Shown piece by piece: positions 50,355 to 59,128 of a stretch of 64,000 nt of DNA (position 1 is its first letter; the number at the start of each line of letters is the position of its first letter). Where the stretch lies: positions 62,001-126,000 of the forward strand of contig JADKBZ010000009.1 of the NCBI GenBank assembly GCA_016714815.1, written 5' to 3'. Under the pieces are notes generated by a model. The model had not been told where the DNA came from and made no database searches. It saw only the letters and a program-made list of their open reading frames with translations. This DNA comes from Holophagales bacterium (GTDB lineage: Bacteria; Acidobacteriota; Thermoanaerobaculia; UBA5066). The position numbers and the translations under genes are program-made.

Positions 50355-51455
50355 GTGAGCGGAAACTCCCTCTCCGAAAGACTCCGCGACCGGATCGGTC
50401 GCGAAGGCCCGATCCGTTTCGACGATTTTCAGGAGATGGCGCTGTACGACCCGGAGGGGGGCTACTACGAAAAGCCGGGTCGGGTCGGTCGCGCCGGAGA
50501 CTTCGTGACCGGCGCCTCCTGGCACCCGGCGTTTGCCCGTTGCCTCGTCCGGATCGCATCGCGCCTCGCCGGCGAGCTGGAAACGCCGATCGACGTCGTC
50601 GACCTCGGCGCGGGCGAGGGAGAGCTCCTCGGCTTCCTTTCCGGCGCCTGGCCGGAGGCGCTCGCCGTCCGGATCACGGGGGTCGAGGCTTCGGCGGTCC
50701 GTCGGGCGGCCGCGGCGGCCCGGGTCCCCCAGGCCCGGTTCCTTCCATCCGTCGAGGACCTTCCCTCCGGCCTTGCCGGCCTCGTCGTCGCCTACGAGCT
50801 GTTCGATGCTCTCCCGGTCCGCGCCCTCCGCGTCCTCCCGAACGGCGCACTGGGCGAACGAAGGGTTGGAATCGACGCCGCGGGGCAATTCGAGTGGGTC
50901 GATACGCCCTGTCTCGACGGCCCGGGGCTCCTCGCGGGGCTCACACGCCGGGGCGTCCTCCTCGAGCCGGGGCAGCTTCTCGAGGTTCGGCCGGGTGCGG
51001 CGGCCCTCGCGCGGGAGATCGGCGCGCGGCTCGGCCGGGGACTCCTGCTCGTCTTCGACTACGGCGCGCCGGCGCGCGCCCTCTACGGGCCAGCCCGTGC
51101 GAACGGGACCCTGGAAGCGTTCCAGTCTCACCGCGTGACCCGGGACGTCCTTTCCGAGCCGGGGAGCCGGGACCTCACCAGCTGGGTCGACTTCACCGAG
51201 ATCGAGGAGGCGTTCCAGACCGAGGGGCTCGTCGTTCACGGTCTCGTCTCGCAATCGCGGGTCCTCCTCTCCGCAGGGATCGCGGAGGAGCTGGTGGTCC
51301 CGCCGGGCGAGCTCCTCGTCCCCGAGCGGGCGGCCGAGCGCAATGCGGTGGCCAAGCTCGTGATGCCGGGAGGGATGGGCGAGTCGATTCGCGTCCTCGT
51401 GGTCAGCAGAAATACGGGACTGGGCAAGTCCCTGATCTCCACTCCCTTGGTTTGA
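50355..51455 (+). CDS. Class I SAM methyltransferase, MidA/NDUFAF7 family
   Basis: The 366-residue protein opens with the MidA-type region IRFDDFQEMALYDPEGGYYE followed by GDFVTGASWHPAF, then the SAM-binding loop VVDLGAGEGELLG (82-90), and ends with VAKLVMPGGMGESIRVLVV. The human homologue NDUFAF7 dimethylates an arginine of NDUFS2 (the NuoD equivalent) and is needed for complex I assembly. Here it lies directly upstream of the nuo operon, which supports the same role; bacterial function remains inference. GTG 50355 lacks an SD; GAGAAT lies 6 nt upstream. Confidence 0.9.
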   Translation: MSGNSLSERLRDRIGREGPIRFDDFQEMALYDPEGGYYEKPGRVGRAGDFVTGASWHPAFARCLVRIASRLAGELETPIDVVDLGAGEGELLGFLSGAWPEALAVRITGVEASAVRRAAAAARVPQARFLPSVEDLPSGLAGLVVAYELFDALPVRALRVLPNGALGERRVGIDAAGQFEWVDTPCLDGPGLLAGLTRRGVLLEPGQLLEVRPGAAALAREIGARLGRGLLLVFDYGAPARALYGPARANGTLEAFQSHRVTRDVLSEPGSRDLTSWVDFTEIEEAFQTEGLVVHGLVSQSRVLLSAGIAEELVVPPGELLVPERAAERNAVAKLVMPGGMGESIRVLVVSRNTGLGKSLISTPLV

Positions 51456-51480
51456 CTTCGGAACATCCCGCCCGGACAAT
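51452..51480 (+). promoter_or_regulatory. Likely promoter of the nuo operon
   Basis: TTGACT (51452-51457) and GACAAT (51475-51480) are spaced by exactly 17 nt. The -35 matches five of six positions and the -10 four of six. It overlaps the stop codon of the methyltransferase gene and lies about 50-80 nt before nuoA. Confidence 0.55.
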
Positions 51481-51530
51481 CCGCCGCATGTGACGACGCG
51501 CACAGACCAGGGGCGCTGGCGCCTCCGGCG

Positions 51531-51914
51531 ATGCGTGTCCACGGGGGGCCCGAGGCTGTGGAAAGCTATATTCCGATCCTCTTTTTCGCTGCGATCGCGG
51601 CTCTGTTTCCGGTCGTGATGCTTCTGGTCATGGCTCTCTTCCGGAAGCAGGCGCCCAACGAGACGAAGCTCTCGCCCTACGAGTGCGGGGTGGTGTCGGC
51701 GACCGACGCCCACGACCATCGCTTCTCGGTGAGGTACTACCTGATCGCGGTCCTCTTCGTCGTCTTCGACGTCGAGACGGTCTTCCTCTTTCCCTGGGCG
51801 GTCATGTACGACAAGCTGCTCCTCTTCGGCCTGATCGAGATGGCGGTCTTTCTCTACATCCTCGTCCTCGGTTACGTCTACGTCTGGAAGAGGGGGGCGC
51901 TCTCGTGGGCCTGA
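51531..51914 (+). CDS. nuoA: NADH-quinone oxidoreductase subunit A
   Basis: The 127-residue protein has three membrane helices. The conserved loop after helix 1, PYECGVVSATDAHDHRFSVRYY, contains the subunit-3 cysteine region near the quinone site, and helix 2 reads VFDVETVFLFPW, both diagnostic for NuoA. It is a membrane subunit at the junction of the peripheral and membrane arms. ATG 51531 lacks an SD; GTG 51558 would start at ESYIPILFF, closer to the usual N-terminus. Its stop overlaps the start of nuoB. Confidence 0.95.
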   Translation: MRVHGGPEAVESYIPILFFAAIAALFPVVMLLVMALFRKQAPNETKLSPYECGVVSATDAHDHRFSVRYYLIAVLFVVFDVETVFLFPWAVMYDKLLLFGLIEMAVFLYILVLGYVYVWKRGALSWA

Positions 51915-52387
51915 TCAAGGACCTGCCGGACAACATCATCACGACCTCGGTCGATGCCCTGATCGGCTGGGGCCGGAAGAACTCGCTCTGGCCGCTCCAG
52001 TTCGGCCTCGCCTGCTGCGCCATCGAGATGATGGCGGTCGTCGACAGCCGTCACGACATGGCCCGCTTCGGCGCGGAGGTCTTCCGCGGCTCGCCGCGCC
52101 AGGCAGACCTGATGCTCGTCGCCGGGACGGTGACCGAGAAGATGGCCCCGATCGTGAGGCGCCTCTACGACCAGATGGCCGACCCGAAGTGGGTCATCGC
52201 GATGGGCTCCTGCGCCACGTGCGGCGGGCCTTACAAGACGTACGCCGTGACGCAGGGTGTGGACCGGCTGATCCCGGTCGACGTCTACGTCCCCGGCTGC
52301 CCGCCGCGGCCCGAGGCGCTTCTCTACGGTCTCCTCGAGCTCCAGAAGAAGATCCAGAAATCGCGCACGCTTCGGCGCGCGTCGTGA
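51905..52387 (+). CDS. nuoB: NADH-quinone oxidoreductase subunit B
   Basis: The 160-residue protein carries all four ligands for cluster N2: Cys37-Cys38 (LACCAIEMM), Cys103 (MGSCATCGGPY) and Cys132 (VPGCPPRPEALL). N2 is the last cluster before the quinone in complex I. GTG 51905 overlaps the nuoA end by 10 bp. All features are ordinary. Confidence 0.97.
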   Translation: MGLIKDLPDNIITTSVDALIGWGRKNSLWPLQFGLACCAIEMMAVVDSRHDMARFGAEVFRGSPRQADLMLVAGTVTEKMAPIVRRLYDQMADPKWVIAMGSCATCGGPYKTYAVTQGVDRLIPVDVYVPGCPPRPEALLYGLLELQKKIQKSRTLRRAS

Positions 52388-52400
52388 ACGGGCGAGCGCG

Positions 52401-53165
52401 ATGACCGACGAAAAGCCGACCCCCCCCGAGATTCCCGCGCCCGAGCCCACGCTGGCAAAGGCCGTGGAGCCTGCCGCCGCGCCGGCGCCGTCCGCCGCCG
52501 CCCCGTCCCCGGAGCCTGCCACCACAGCGCCGAAGCCCGCGGCCGAAGGCGCCGCTCCTGCGGCACCCGCCGCGGCTGCGAAGCCGGCCGCCCCCGCCGC
52601 CCCGCCGAAGCCAGCCGGCCCGAAGCCGACCGACGCCTCCGGCAAGCCCCTCATCGCGGACCTCGCCGCGGCCGTTCCTGGAGCGGTCCTCGAGGCGTAC
52701 GAGTTCGTCGGTGAGACGACCGCGAAGATCGCCCCGGAGCACCTCGTCGCCGCCTGCCGGTACCTGAAAGACAAGGAAGGCTTCACCTATCTCGTCGACC
52801 AGACCGCGGTCGACTGGAAGGACCGCCAGCCCCGCTTCGACGTCCTCCTCCTCCTCCACTCCTTCTCTCGCGGGCAGGAACGGCTCCGCCTCAAGGTCGC
52901 CGTCGCCGAAGCCTGTCCCACCGTGACGGGCGTCTGGGAGACGGCGAACTGGATGGAGCGCGAGGCGTTCGACATGTACGGCGTCCGCTTCGACGGGCAC
53001 CCCGACCTGCGCCGGATCCTGACCTGGGACGGCTTCCAGGGGCACCCGCTCCGGAAGGACTTCCCCATCGAGGGGATCGACACCGGTGCGGCCATCTATC
53101 CCGACCGCTTCCCCGAGGGGGGCGGCCCCGGGCCGAAGGACACGAACCGGAAGGTGGTCTCATGA
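52401..53165 (+). CDS. nuoC: NADH-quinone oxidoreductase subunit C with Ala/Pro-rich N-terminal extension
   Basis: The 254-residue protein has a C-terminal 30-kDa subunit domain: VWETANWMEREAFDMYGVRF, FDGHPDLRRILTWDGFQGH and PLRKDFP, diagnostic of NuoC. Before it lies a low-complexity extension of about 75 residues made almost only of Ala, Pro, Lys and Glu. NuoC is not fused to NuoD here. It sits at the peripheral-arm base beside NuoD. The extension is likely flexible and has no obvious counterpart in model NuoC proteins. The stop overlaps nuoD (ATGA). Confidence 0.95.
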   Translation: MTDEKPTPPEIPAPEPTLAKAVEPAAAPAPSAAAPSPEPATTAPKPAAEGAAPAAPAAAAKPAAPAAPPKPAGPKPTDASGKPLIADLAAAVPGAVLEAYEFVGETTAKIAPEHLVAACRYLKDKEGFTYLVDQTAVDWKDRQPRFDVLLLLHSFSRGQERLRLKVAVAEACPTVTGVWETANWMEREAFDMYGVRFDGHPDLRRILTWDGFQGHPLRKDFPIEGIDTGAAIYPDRFPEGGGPGPKDTNRKVVS

Positions 53166-54325
53166 CCGAGCCGACGCCCGGCACCGTCGCCCAGTTTCCG
53201 CCGCTCGCGGGGCCGCCGCTCCTTGGGCTCCACGAGATGGAGCTGAACTTCGGGCCGCAGCACCCGTCGACGCACGGGGTTCTTCGCCTCGTCCTGCAGG
53301 TCGACGGTGAGCGGATCGTCTCGGCCCGCCCCGACGTCGGCTACCTCCACCGCGGCACGGAGAAGCTCTTCGAGACCGAGACGTTCCCGATGGTCATCCC
53401 GCACACCGACCGGATGGACTACGTCGCGGCCTCGACGAACAACCACGCGTACTGCCTCGTCGTCGAGAAGCTCCTCGGCGTCGAGGTGCCGAAGCGGGCT
53501 CAGTACATCCGGGTCCTCCTCGACGAGATGCAGCGGATCTCGTCGCACGTCCTCTGGCTCGCGACGGCGGCGATCGACCTCGGCGCCATCACGCCGTTCT
53601 TCTACACGTTCCGCGACCGGGAAGTCATCCTCGACCTCTTCGAGGAGTACTGCGGCGCCCGCCTCACGCTGAACTGCATGAGGATCGGCGGCCTCCCCGT
53701 CGACCTCACGCCCGGCTGGCTCGAGAAGGTCCGCGCCTTCACCGAGCCGTTCGAGAAGTGCATCGACGAGTACGAGGACCTCCTGACCGAGAACCGCATC
53801 TGGAAGGAACGGACGGTCGGGATCGCGGTCCTCGACGAGAAGCGCTGCATCGAGTGGGGCGTCACGGGTCCGGTCCTCCGGGCCGCGGGAAAGGCCTGGG
53901 ACATCCGCCGGGCTCTCCCCTACGAGTGCTATCCCGAGCTCGATTTCGACATTCCCGTCGGGAAGAACGCCGACACCTACGACCGCTACCTCGTCCGGGT
54001 CGCCGAGATCCGGCAGAGCCGGCGGATCGTCCTGCAGTGCCTCGACTGGCTCGAGAAGAACCCGGGGACCGAGATCCGCGGAAAGGTCCCGCGCGTCATC
54101 AAGCCGCCGGCCGGCGAGGCCTATGCCTGCGTCGAGGCGCCGAAAGGGGAGCTCGGCTTCCACCTCGTCGCCAGCGGCGGGAACAAGCCGTACCGCCTCC
54201 ACGTGAGGCCCCCGAGCTTCATCAACCTCCAGGCCCTCCCCGAGATGGCGCAGGGGCACCTCGTCGGGGACCTCGTGGCCGTCATCGGGACGATCGACAT
54301 CGTCCTCGGCGAAGTGGACCGGTAG
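53162..54325 (+). CDS. nuoD: NADH-quinone oxidoreductase subunit D
   Basis: The 387-residue 49-kDa-type subunit shows NFGPQHPSTHGVLRLVLQVD with the quinone-site histidine region, DVGYLHRGTEKLFE, TDRMDYVAASTNNHAY, and the C-terminal PSFINLQALPEMAQGHLVGD. It forms the quinone-binding cavity with NuoB. The arginine methylated by NDUFAF7 in mammals lies just after the GYLHRG region, which makes the MidA-like neighbour relevant. Spacing to nuoH is 7 bp. Confidence 0.98.
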   Translation: MTEPTPGTVAQFPPLAGPPLLGLHEMELNFGPQHPSTHGVLRLVLQVDGERIVSARPDVGYLHRGTEKLFETETFPMVIPHTDRMDYVAASTNNHAYCLVVEKLLGVEVPKRAQYIRVLLDEMQRISSHVLWLATAAIDLGAITPFFYTFRDREVILDLFEEYCGARLTLNCMRIGGLPVDLTPGWLEKVRAFTEPFEKCIDEYEDLLTENRIWKERTVGIAVLDEKRCIEWGVTGPVLRAAGKAWDIRRALPYECYPELDFDIPVGKNADTYDRYLVRVAEIRQSRRIVLQCLDWLEKNPGTEIRGKVPRVIKPPAGEAYACVEAPKGELGFHLVASGGNKPYRLHVRPPSFINLQALPEMAQGHLVGDLVAVIGTIDIVLGEVDR

Positions 54326-54332
54326 GAACACG

Positions 54333-55499
54333 ATGTCCCAGAGCTTCATCCACTACTTCCTCGTCCCCCTCGTCAAGGGCCTCCTCACCGTCGTCCTCGT
54401 CGGCCTCGCGGCGGGCGTCCTGACCTGGATCGAGCGCCGGCTCCTCGGGCGCCTCCAGATCCGCAAGGGACCGAACCGGGTCGGGCCGCAGGGCTTCTTC
54501 CAGTGGATCGCCGACACGATCAAGCTCCTCTTCAAGGAGGACATCGTCCCGTCGCGGGCGGAGAAGGCGCTCCACCTCCTCGGGCCGCTCCTCCTCTTCA
54601 CGCCGGCCGTCGTCGTCCTCGGCCTCGTCCCGTGGGGGCCGAACGTCACGCTCTTCGGAGTGACGACGCCGCTCCACGCTGCAGCCGACCTGAACGTCGC
54701 GCTTCTCCTGATCCTCGCCGTCTCCACGATCGGGGTCTACGGAATCATCCTCTCGGGCTGGGCCTCGAACTCGAAGTACCCGCTCCTCGGAGGCCTCCGC
54801 GCGGCCGCGCAGCTGATCAGCTACGAGGTGCCGATGGGGCTCGCGGTCGTCTCCGCGATCCTGATGTCGGGCTCGCTCTCGATGGTCGAGATCATCGAGG
54901 CCCAGCGGAAGGCGGGCGTCTGGTTCGTCTTCCCCGGGCTCATCGCCTTCTTCCTCTACTTCGTCTCCGGCGTCGCCGAGACGAACCGGACCCCCTTCGA
55001 CCTCCCCGAGGCCGAGAGCGAGCTCGTCGGCGGCTTCCACACCGAGTACTCGGGCTTCCGCTGGGCCGTCTTCTTCATGTCCGAGTACGGGAACATGATC
55101 TCCATCTCGGCCGTCGCCACGACGCTCTTCTTCGGAGGGTGGCTCCGCCCCTTCCCGAACGTCGCCTGGCTCGGCTTCCTCGACGTCGTCCCGGCCTTCT
55201 TCTGGTTCGCCGGGAAGGTCTTCCTCTTCCTCCTCGTCTACATCTGGTTCCGGGCGACCTTCCCGCGCTACCGGTTCGACCAGCTGATGGCGCTCGGGTG
55301 GAAGACGCTGATCCCGATCTCCCTCGGCAACCTCGTCCTCGTCGCGATCGCCGTCCTCTGGGGCGCGGCCGGCCTGAAGGTCCTCGGCGCGGTCCTCGTC
55401 CTCCTCGTCGCCGCGGGCTTCTTCGCCGTCTGGCGGCGCCCGGCCCGGCCCCGGACCTCGACGACGATGGCGGCCACGAACGTGGAGGTGCGCGCGTGA
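54333..55499 (+). CDS. nuoH: NADH-quinone oxidoreductase subunit H
   Basis: The 388-residue protein has eight membrane helices with the conserved WIERRLLGRLQIRKGPNRVG, the acidic loop TNRTPFDLPEAESELVGGF, and FFMSEYGNMISISA. NuoH links the quinone cavity to the proton-pumping arm. The C-terminus is extended by a short basic tail. The stop overlaps the GTG of nuoI (GTGA). Confidence 0.97.
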   Translation: MSQSFIHYFLVPLVKGLLTVVLVGLAAGVLTWIERRLLGRLQIRKGPNRVGPQGFFQWIADTIKLLFKEDIVPSRAEKALHLLGPLLLFTPAVVVLGLVPWGPNVTLFGVTTPLHAAADLNVALLLILAVSTIGVYGIILSGWASNSKYPLLGGLRAAAQLISYEVPMGLAVVSAILMSGSLSMVEIIEAQRKAGVWFVFPGLIAFFLYFVSGVAETNRTPFDLPEAESELVGGFHTEYSGFRWAVFFMSEYGNMISISAVATTLFFGGWLRPFPNVAWLGFLDVVPAFFWFAGKVFLFLLVYIWFRATFPRYRFDQLMALGWKTLIPISLGNLVLVAIAVLWGAAGLKVLGAVLVLLVAAGFFAVWRRPARPRTSTTMAATNVEVRA

Positions 55500-55993
55500 G
55501 CTTCCTCGACCGCATCCTCCTCCTCGACATCTTCGGCGGCCTCCGGGTCACCGCGACCCACGCGGCCCGCAAGGCCGACACGGTGGAGTACCCCGAGCAG
55601 TGCAAGGAACCGAGCGAGCGGTTCCGCGGGATGTTCCGGCTCGACGAGGAACGCTGCATCAAGTGCACGCTCTGCGCCATCGAGTGCCCGATCAACATCA
55701 TCTACATCGACTGGCACACCGAGAAGACTCCCGAGGGGAAGGCCGAGAAGAAGCTCGACCGCTTCGACCTCGACATGAAGCGCTGCATGTTCTGCGGCCT
55801 CTGCGAGGAGGCCTGCCCGACGAACCCGCGCTCGATCTGGCTCGCCACGAAGACCTACGAGCTGGGCGTCTACGAGCGGAACGAGGCTCTCTATCTCGAC
55901 AAGTCGAAGCTGACGAAGTGGGACGCGAACGTGAAGCCGTACCCGGGCGTCGACCCCGACAAGGCGCCGGTGAACCCGGCCAAGGAGAAGTGA
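55496..55993 (+). CDS. nuoI: NADH-quinone oxidoreductase subunit I
   Basis: The 165-residue ferredoxin-like subunit has two 4Fe-4S motifs, ERCIKCTLCAIECP and KRCMFCGLCEEACP, which bind clusters N6a and N6b. The N-terminal amphipathic part (FLDRILLLDIFGGLRVT) anchors it near NuoH. It ends PVNPAKEK, 1 bp before the nuoJ start. Confidence 0.97.
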   Translation: MSFLDRILLLDIFGGLRVTATHAARKADTVEYPEQCKEPSERFRGMFRLDEERCIKCTLCAIECPINIIYIDWHTEKTPEGKAEKKLDRFDLDMKRCMFCGLCEEACPTNPRSIWLATKTYELGVYERNEALYLDKSKLTKWDANVKPYPGVDPDKAPVNPAKEK

Positions 55994-55994
55994 C

Positions 55995-56549
55995 GTGGAA
56001 CCCGCCCTCTTCTTCTTCTGGGCCTTCGCGGCGGTGACGGTCGTCGGCGCCGTCGGCGTCGTCGTCATGCGGCAGCCGATCCACTCGGCCCTCTTCCTCC
56101 TGATGTCGTTCCTCGGCGTGGCGTGCCTCTACGTGCAGGCGGGCGCCGAGCTCGTCGCGGCCGTCCAGATCCTCGTCTACGCGGGCGGCATCATGATCCT
56201 CTTCCTCTACACGATCATGCTCGTGAACGTCCGCCGCCAGCGGACCGAGAGGTACCTGCACTTCCAGGCGATCCCGGCCCTCGGCTTCGGGTTCCTCTTC
56301 CTGCTCGTCGTCGGCGGGGTCGTCGTGAACGAGGCGCGCGCGCTCGCCGCGAAGGTCCCGGCGGCCGACCCGAAGGCGCTCGCGACGACGGTCATCGACG
56401 GCGTGACCGTCCTCGGGAACACGCAGGCCGTCGGCTGGATGCTCTACCGGGACTACTTTCTGCCGTTCGAGATCGCGTCGGTCTTCCTGCTCGTCGCGAT
56501 GATCGGCGCCGTCGTCCTCGGCAAGAGGACGATGGAGAGGTTCGACTAG
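55995..56549 (+). CDS. nuoJ: NADH-quinone oxidoreductase subunit J
   Basis: The 184-residue protein has five membrane helices. The pi-bulge helix 3 region appears as VAAVQILVYAGGIMILFLYT, and the opening FFWAFAAVTVVGAVGVVVMR is typical. NuoJ helps couple quinone reduction to pumping. The stop TAG is immediately followed by the nuoK ATG. Confidence 0.96.
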   Translation: MEPALFFFWAFAAVTVVGAVGVVVMRQPIHSALFLLMSFLGVACLYVQAGAELVAAVQILVYAGGIMILFLYTIMLVNVRRQRTERYLHFQAIPALGFGFLFLLVVGGVVVNEARALAAKVPAADPKALATTVIDGVTVLGNTQAVGWMLYRDYFLPFEIASVFLLVAMIGAVVLGKRTMERFD

Positions 56550-56852
56550 ATGATCACCCTGGCCCACTTCGTCGGCCTCTCGTTCGTCCTCTTCACCATC
56601 GGCGTCGTCGGCGTCCTCGTGAGGCGGAACCTCCTGACCGTCCTGATGTCGATCGAGCTGATGCTCAACGCCGTGAACATCAACCTCGTCGCCTTCTCGA
56701 GGCAGCTCGGCGACCTGACCGGCCAGGTCTTCTCGGTCTTCGTCATCGCCGTGGCCGCGGGAGAGGCGGCGATCGGGCTCGCCATCATCATCTCGCTCTA
56801 CCGCCTGAAGACGTCGGTGAACCTCGACGACGCGGCCGAGATGAAGGGCTGA
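56550..56852 (+). CDS. nuoK: NADH-quinone oxidoreductase subunit K
   Basis: The 100-residue, three-helix protein contains the two essential membrane glutamates in LMSIELMLNAVNINLVAF and VAAGEAAIGLAIII. It abuts nuoJ and is followed by nuoL after 4 bp. MrpC-like proteins share the fold, but the context is clearly nuo. Confidence 0.97.
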   Translation: MITLAHFVGLSFVLFTIGVVGVLVRRNLLTVLMSIELMLNAVNINLVAFSRQLGDLTGQVFSVFVIAVAAGEAAIGLAIIISLYRLKTSVNLDDAAEMKG

Positions 56853-56856
56853 GCCG

Positions 56857-59112
56857 ATGACCGCCTCAGACTTCCTCCCCTGGATCCCCGTCTTCCCGCT
56901 CCTCGGATTCCTCGTCAACGGCCTCCTCTATCTCGTGGCGCACTCGCGCCTCGGGGGAAAGGACGCGCCGCTCGGATCGCACGGCCACGGCGACGCGCAC
57001 GCGGCGGGCCACGGGGCTTCGCACGGCGGGCCCGACGACCACGCCGGTCACGGCGGAGGCCACGGGGCCCACGCGGAGATCCCGTTCAAGAGCCTCCACA
57101 CCTGGGTCGGACCGATCGCCTCCGGGCTCTCCTTCGTCTTCGCCCTCCTGGCGATCGGCTCCTGGTGGAAAGAGACGCACGGGCACCACCCGATCGTCGC
57201 GACCCTCTGGACCTGGATCCCGATGGGGGCGAACGCCGGCTGGTTCGGCAGCCCCGACTTCTCCGTCGACGTCGCCTTCCGGCTCGACCCGCTGTCGGCC
57301 CTGATGATCTTCTTCGTGACGCTCATCGGGACGCTCATCCACGTCTACTCGGTCGGGTACATGGGGCACGACGAGGGGTACGGCCGGTTCTTCGCGTACC
57401 TGAACCTCTTCATGTTCGCGATGCTGACGCTCGTCCTCGGGGCGAACATGGCGATCCTCTTCGTGGGGTGGGAAGGCGTCGGCCTCTGCTCCTACCTCCT
57501 CATCGGCTACTACTACAAGAAGGACTTCGCCGCCGACGCCGGCAAGAAGGCCTTCGTCATGAACCGGATCGGCGACGCCGGGTTCCTGATGGGCCTCTTC
57601 GCCTGCGTCGCGATGTTCGGCACGGTCGACTTCGGGAAGATGTTCGCGGCGGCCGCCGCCAGCCCCGCGATCTACGCCGCGGGCGGGCTGATGACCTTCG
57701 CCTGCCTCGCCCTCTTCGTCGGGGCGACGGGCAAGAGCGCGCAGATCCCCCTCTTCGTCTGGCTTCCCGACGCCATGGCCGGCCCGACCCCAGTCTCGGC
57801 CCTCATCCACGCCGCGACGATGGTCACCGCGGGCGTCTACATGGTCGCCCGCTGCAACGTCTTCTTCCGGATCTCCCACGAGTGGGCGCTGAAGACGCTC
57901 GGCGAGAACCCGACCGTCTGGGGCCTCCTGACGCACGACGCCTCGTTCGTCGTCGCCGTCGTCGGCGGGATCACCGCCTTCGTCGCCGCGACGATCGGCC
58001 TCGCCCAGACGGACATCAAGAAGGTCCTCGCCTACTCCACCGTCTCGCAGCTCGGCTACATGTTCCTCGGCTGCGGCGTCCTGGCGTTCGGCGCGGGGAT
58101 GTTCCACGTCTTCACCCACGCCTGGTTCAAGGCCTGTCTCTTCCTCGGCTCCGGGTCGGTCATCCACGCCCTCTCGGGCGAGCAGGAGATGACGGCGATG
58201 GGGGGGCTGCGAAAGAAGATCCCCCACACGTTCCGGACGATGTTCATCTCGACCCTGGCGATCGCCGGGGTGCCGTTCTTCTCGGGCTTCTTCTCCAAGG
58301 ACCAGATCCTGGGCGAGACCTTCGTGAAGGGGCACCCGGTCCTGTGGGTCCTCGCGGCGCTGACGGCCGGGATGACGGCTTTCTACATGTTCCGGCTCAT
58401 CAAGATGACCTTCTACGGCGAGTACCGCGGGCCGAAGGAGACCTGGGACCACGTCCACGAGTCCCCTGCGACGATGACCGTCCCGCTCTGGTTCCTCGCG
58501 ATCGGGGCGATCTTCGTCGGCTATGTCGGCATCCCGAACTTCCTCGTCCCGGGCGGAAACCGCTTCGAGGCGTTCCTCGAGCCGTCGTTCCCGGTCCTGC
58601 CGCCCGACTGGACCCCCCACCCGCACGTGGCGTCGCACTCCCTCGAGTGGACCCTCATGCTCGCTTCGATCGCGATCGCGGGCGTCGGCATCCTCCTGGC
58701 GACGAAGTTCTTCTACCCCGGCTCGGCGCCGTTCGCGCTCCCGGAGAAGGTCGTCGCGGCCTTCCCGAAGGCGTATCGCTGGGTCAGGAACAAGTACTAC
58801 GTCGACGAGTTCTACGAAGCGGTCTTCGTGAACGGCCTCGTCAAGAAGGGCGGCCGGCTCCTCTGGGAGATCGACGCCCGGGTCGTCGACGGCGTCGTGA
58901 ACGGGACACGCCACCTGACCGTCGGCGTCTCGCACGTCTCGAGCTGGTTCGACAAGACCTTCGTCGACGGCGCCGTGAACGGCGTCGGCGACTCCTTCCA
59001 GGCCGCGTACAAGGGCTACGGAAAGCTCCAGTCGGGGCAGACGCAGAACTACGCGTTCGGAATGGCCGCGGGCGTCTTCGCCCTCGTCTGCATCTACATC
59101 ATCTTCGCGTGA
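56857..59112 (+). CDS. nuoL: NADH-quinone oxidoreductase subunit L with His-rich loop
   Basis: The 751-residue antiporter-like subunit shows FVGWEGVGLCSYLLIGYYYK, the conserved lysine region GKSAQIPLFVWLPDAMAGPT, STVSQLGYMFLGCG, and the lateral helix and final C-terminal helix that define NuoL. Between membrane helices 1 and 2 (residues 42-72) lies an insertion with nine histidines in 31 residues, in HGH, HAAGH and DDHAGH patterns. Such a stretch is not part of the core fold and may bind metal. NuoL is the distal pump of complex I. Confidence 0.97.
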   Translation: MTASDFLPWIPVFPLLGFLVNGLLYLVAHSRLGGKDAPLGSHGHGDAHAAGHGASHGGPDDHAGHGGGHGAHAEIPFKSLHTWVGPIASGLSFVFALLAIGSWWKETHGHHPIVATLWTWIPMGANAGWFGSPDFSVDVAFRLDPLSALMIFFVTLIGTLIHVYSVGYMGHDEGYGRFFAYLNLFMFAMLTLVLGANMAILFVGWEGVGLCSYLLIGYYYKKDFAADAGKKAFVMNRIGDAGFLMGLFACVAMFGTVDFGKMFAAAAASPAIYAAGGLMTFACLALFVGATGKSAQIPLFVWLPDAMAGPTPVSALIHAATMVTAGVYMVARCNVFFRISHEWALKTLGENPTVWGLLTHDASFVVAVVGGITAFVAATIGLAQTDIKKVLAYSTVSQLGYMFLGCGVLAFGAGMFHVFTHAWFKACLFLGSGSVIHALSGEQEMTAMGGLRKKIPHTFRTMFISTLAIAGVPFFSGFFSKDQILGETFVKGHPVLWVLAALTAGMTAFYMFRLIKMTFYGEYRGPKETWDHVHESPATMTVPLWFLAIGAIFVGYVGIPNFLVPGGNRFEAFLEPSFPVLPPDWTPHPHVASHSLEWTLMLASIAIAGVGILLATKFFYPGSAPFALPEKVVAAFPKAYRWVRNKYYVDEFYEAVFVNGLVKKGGRLLWEIDARVVDGVVNGTRHLTVGVSHVSSWFDKTFVDGAVNGVGDSFQAAYKGYGKLQSGQTQNYAFGMAAGVFALVCIYIIFA

Positions 59113-59128
59113 CGTGTAAGGACGCCGA

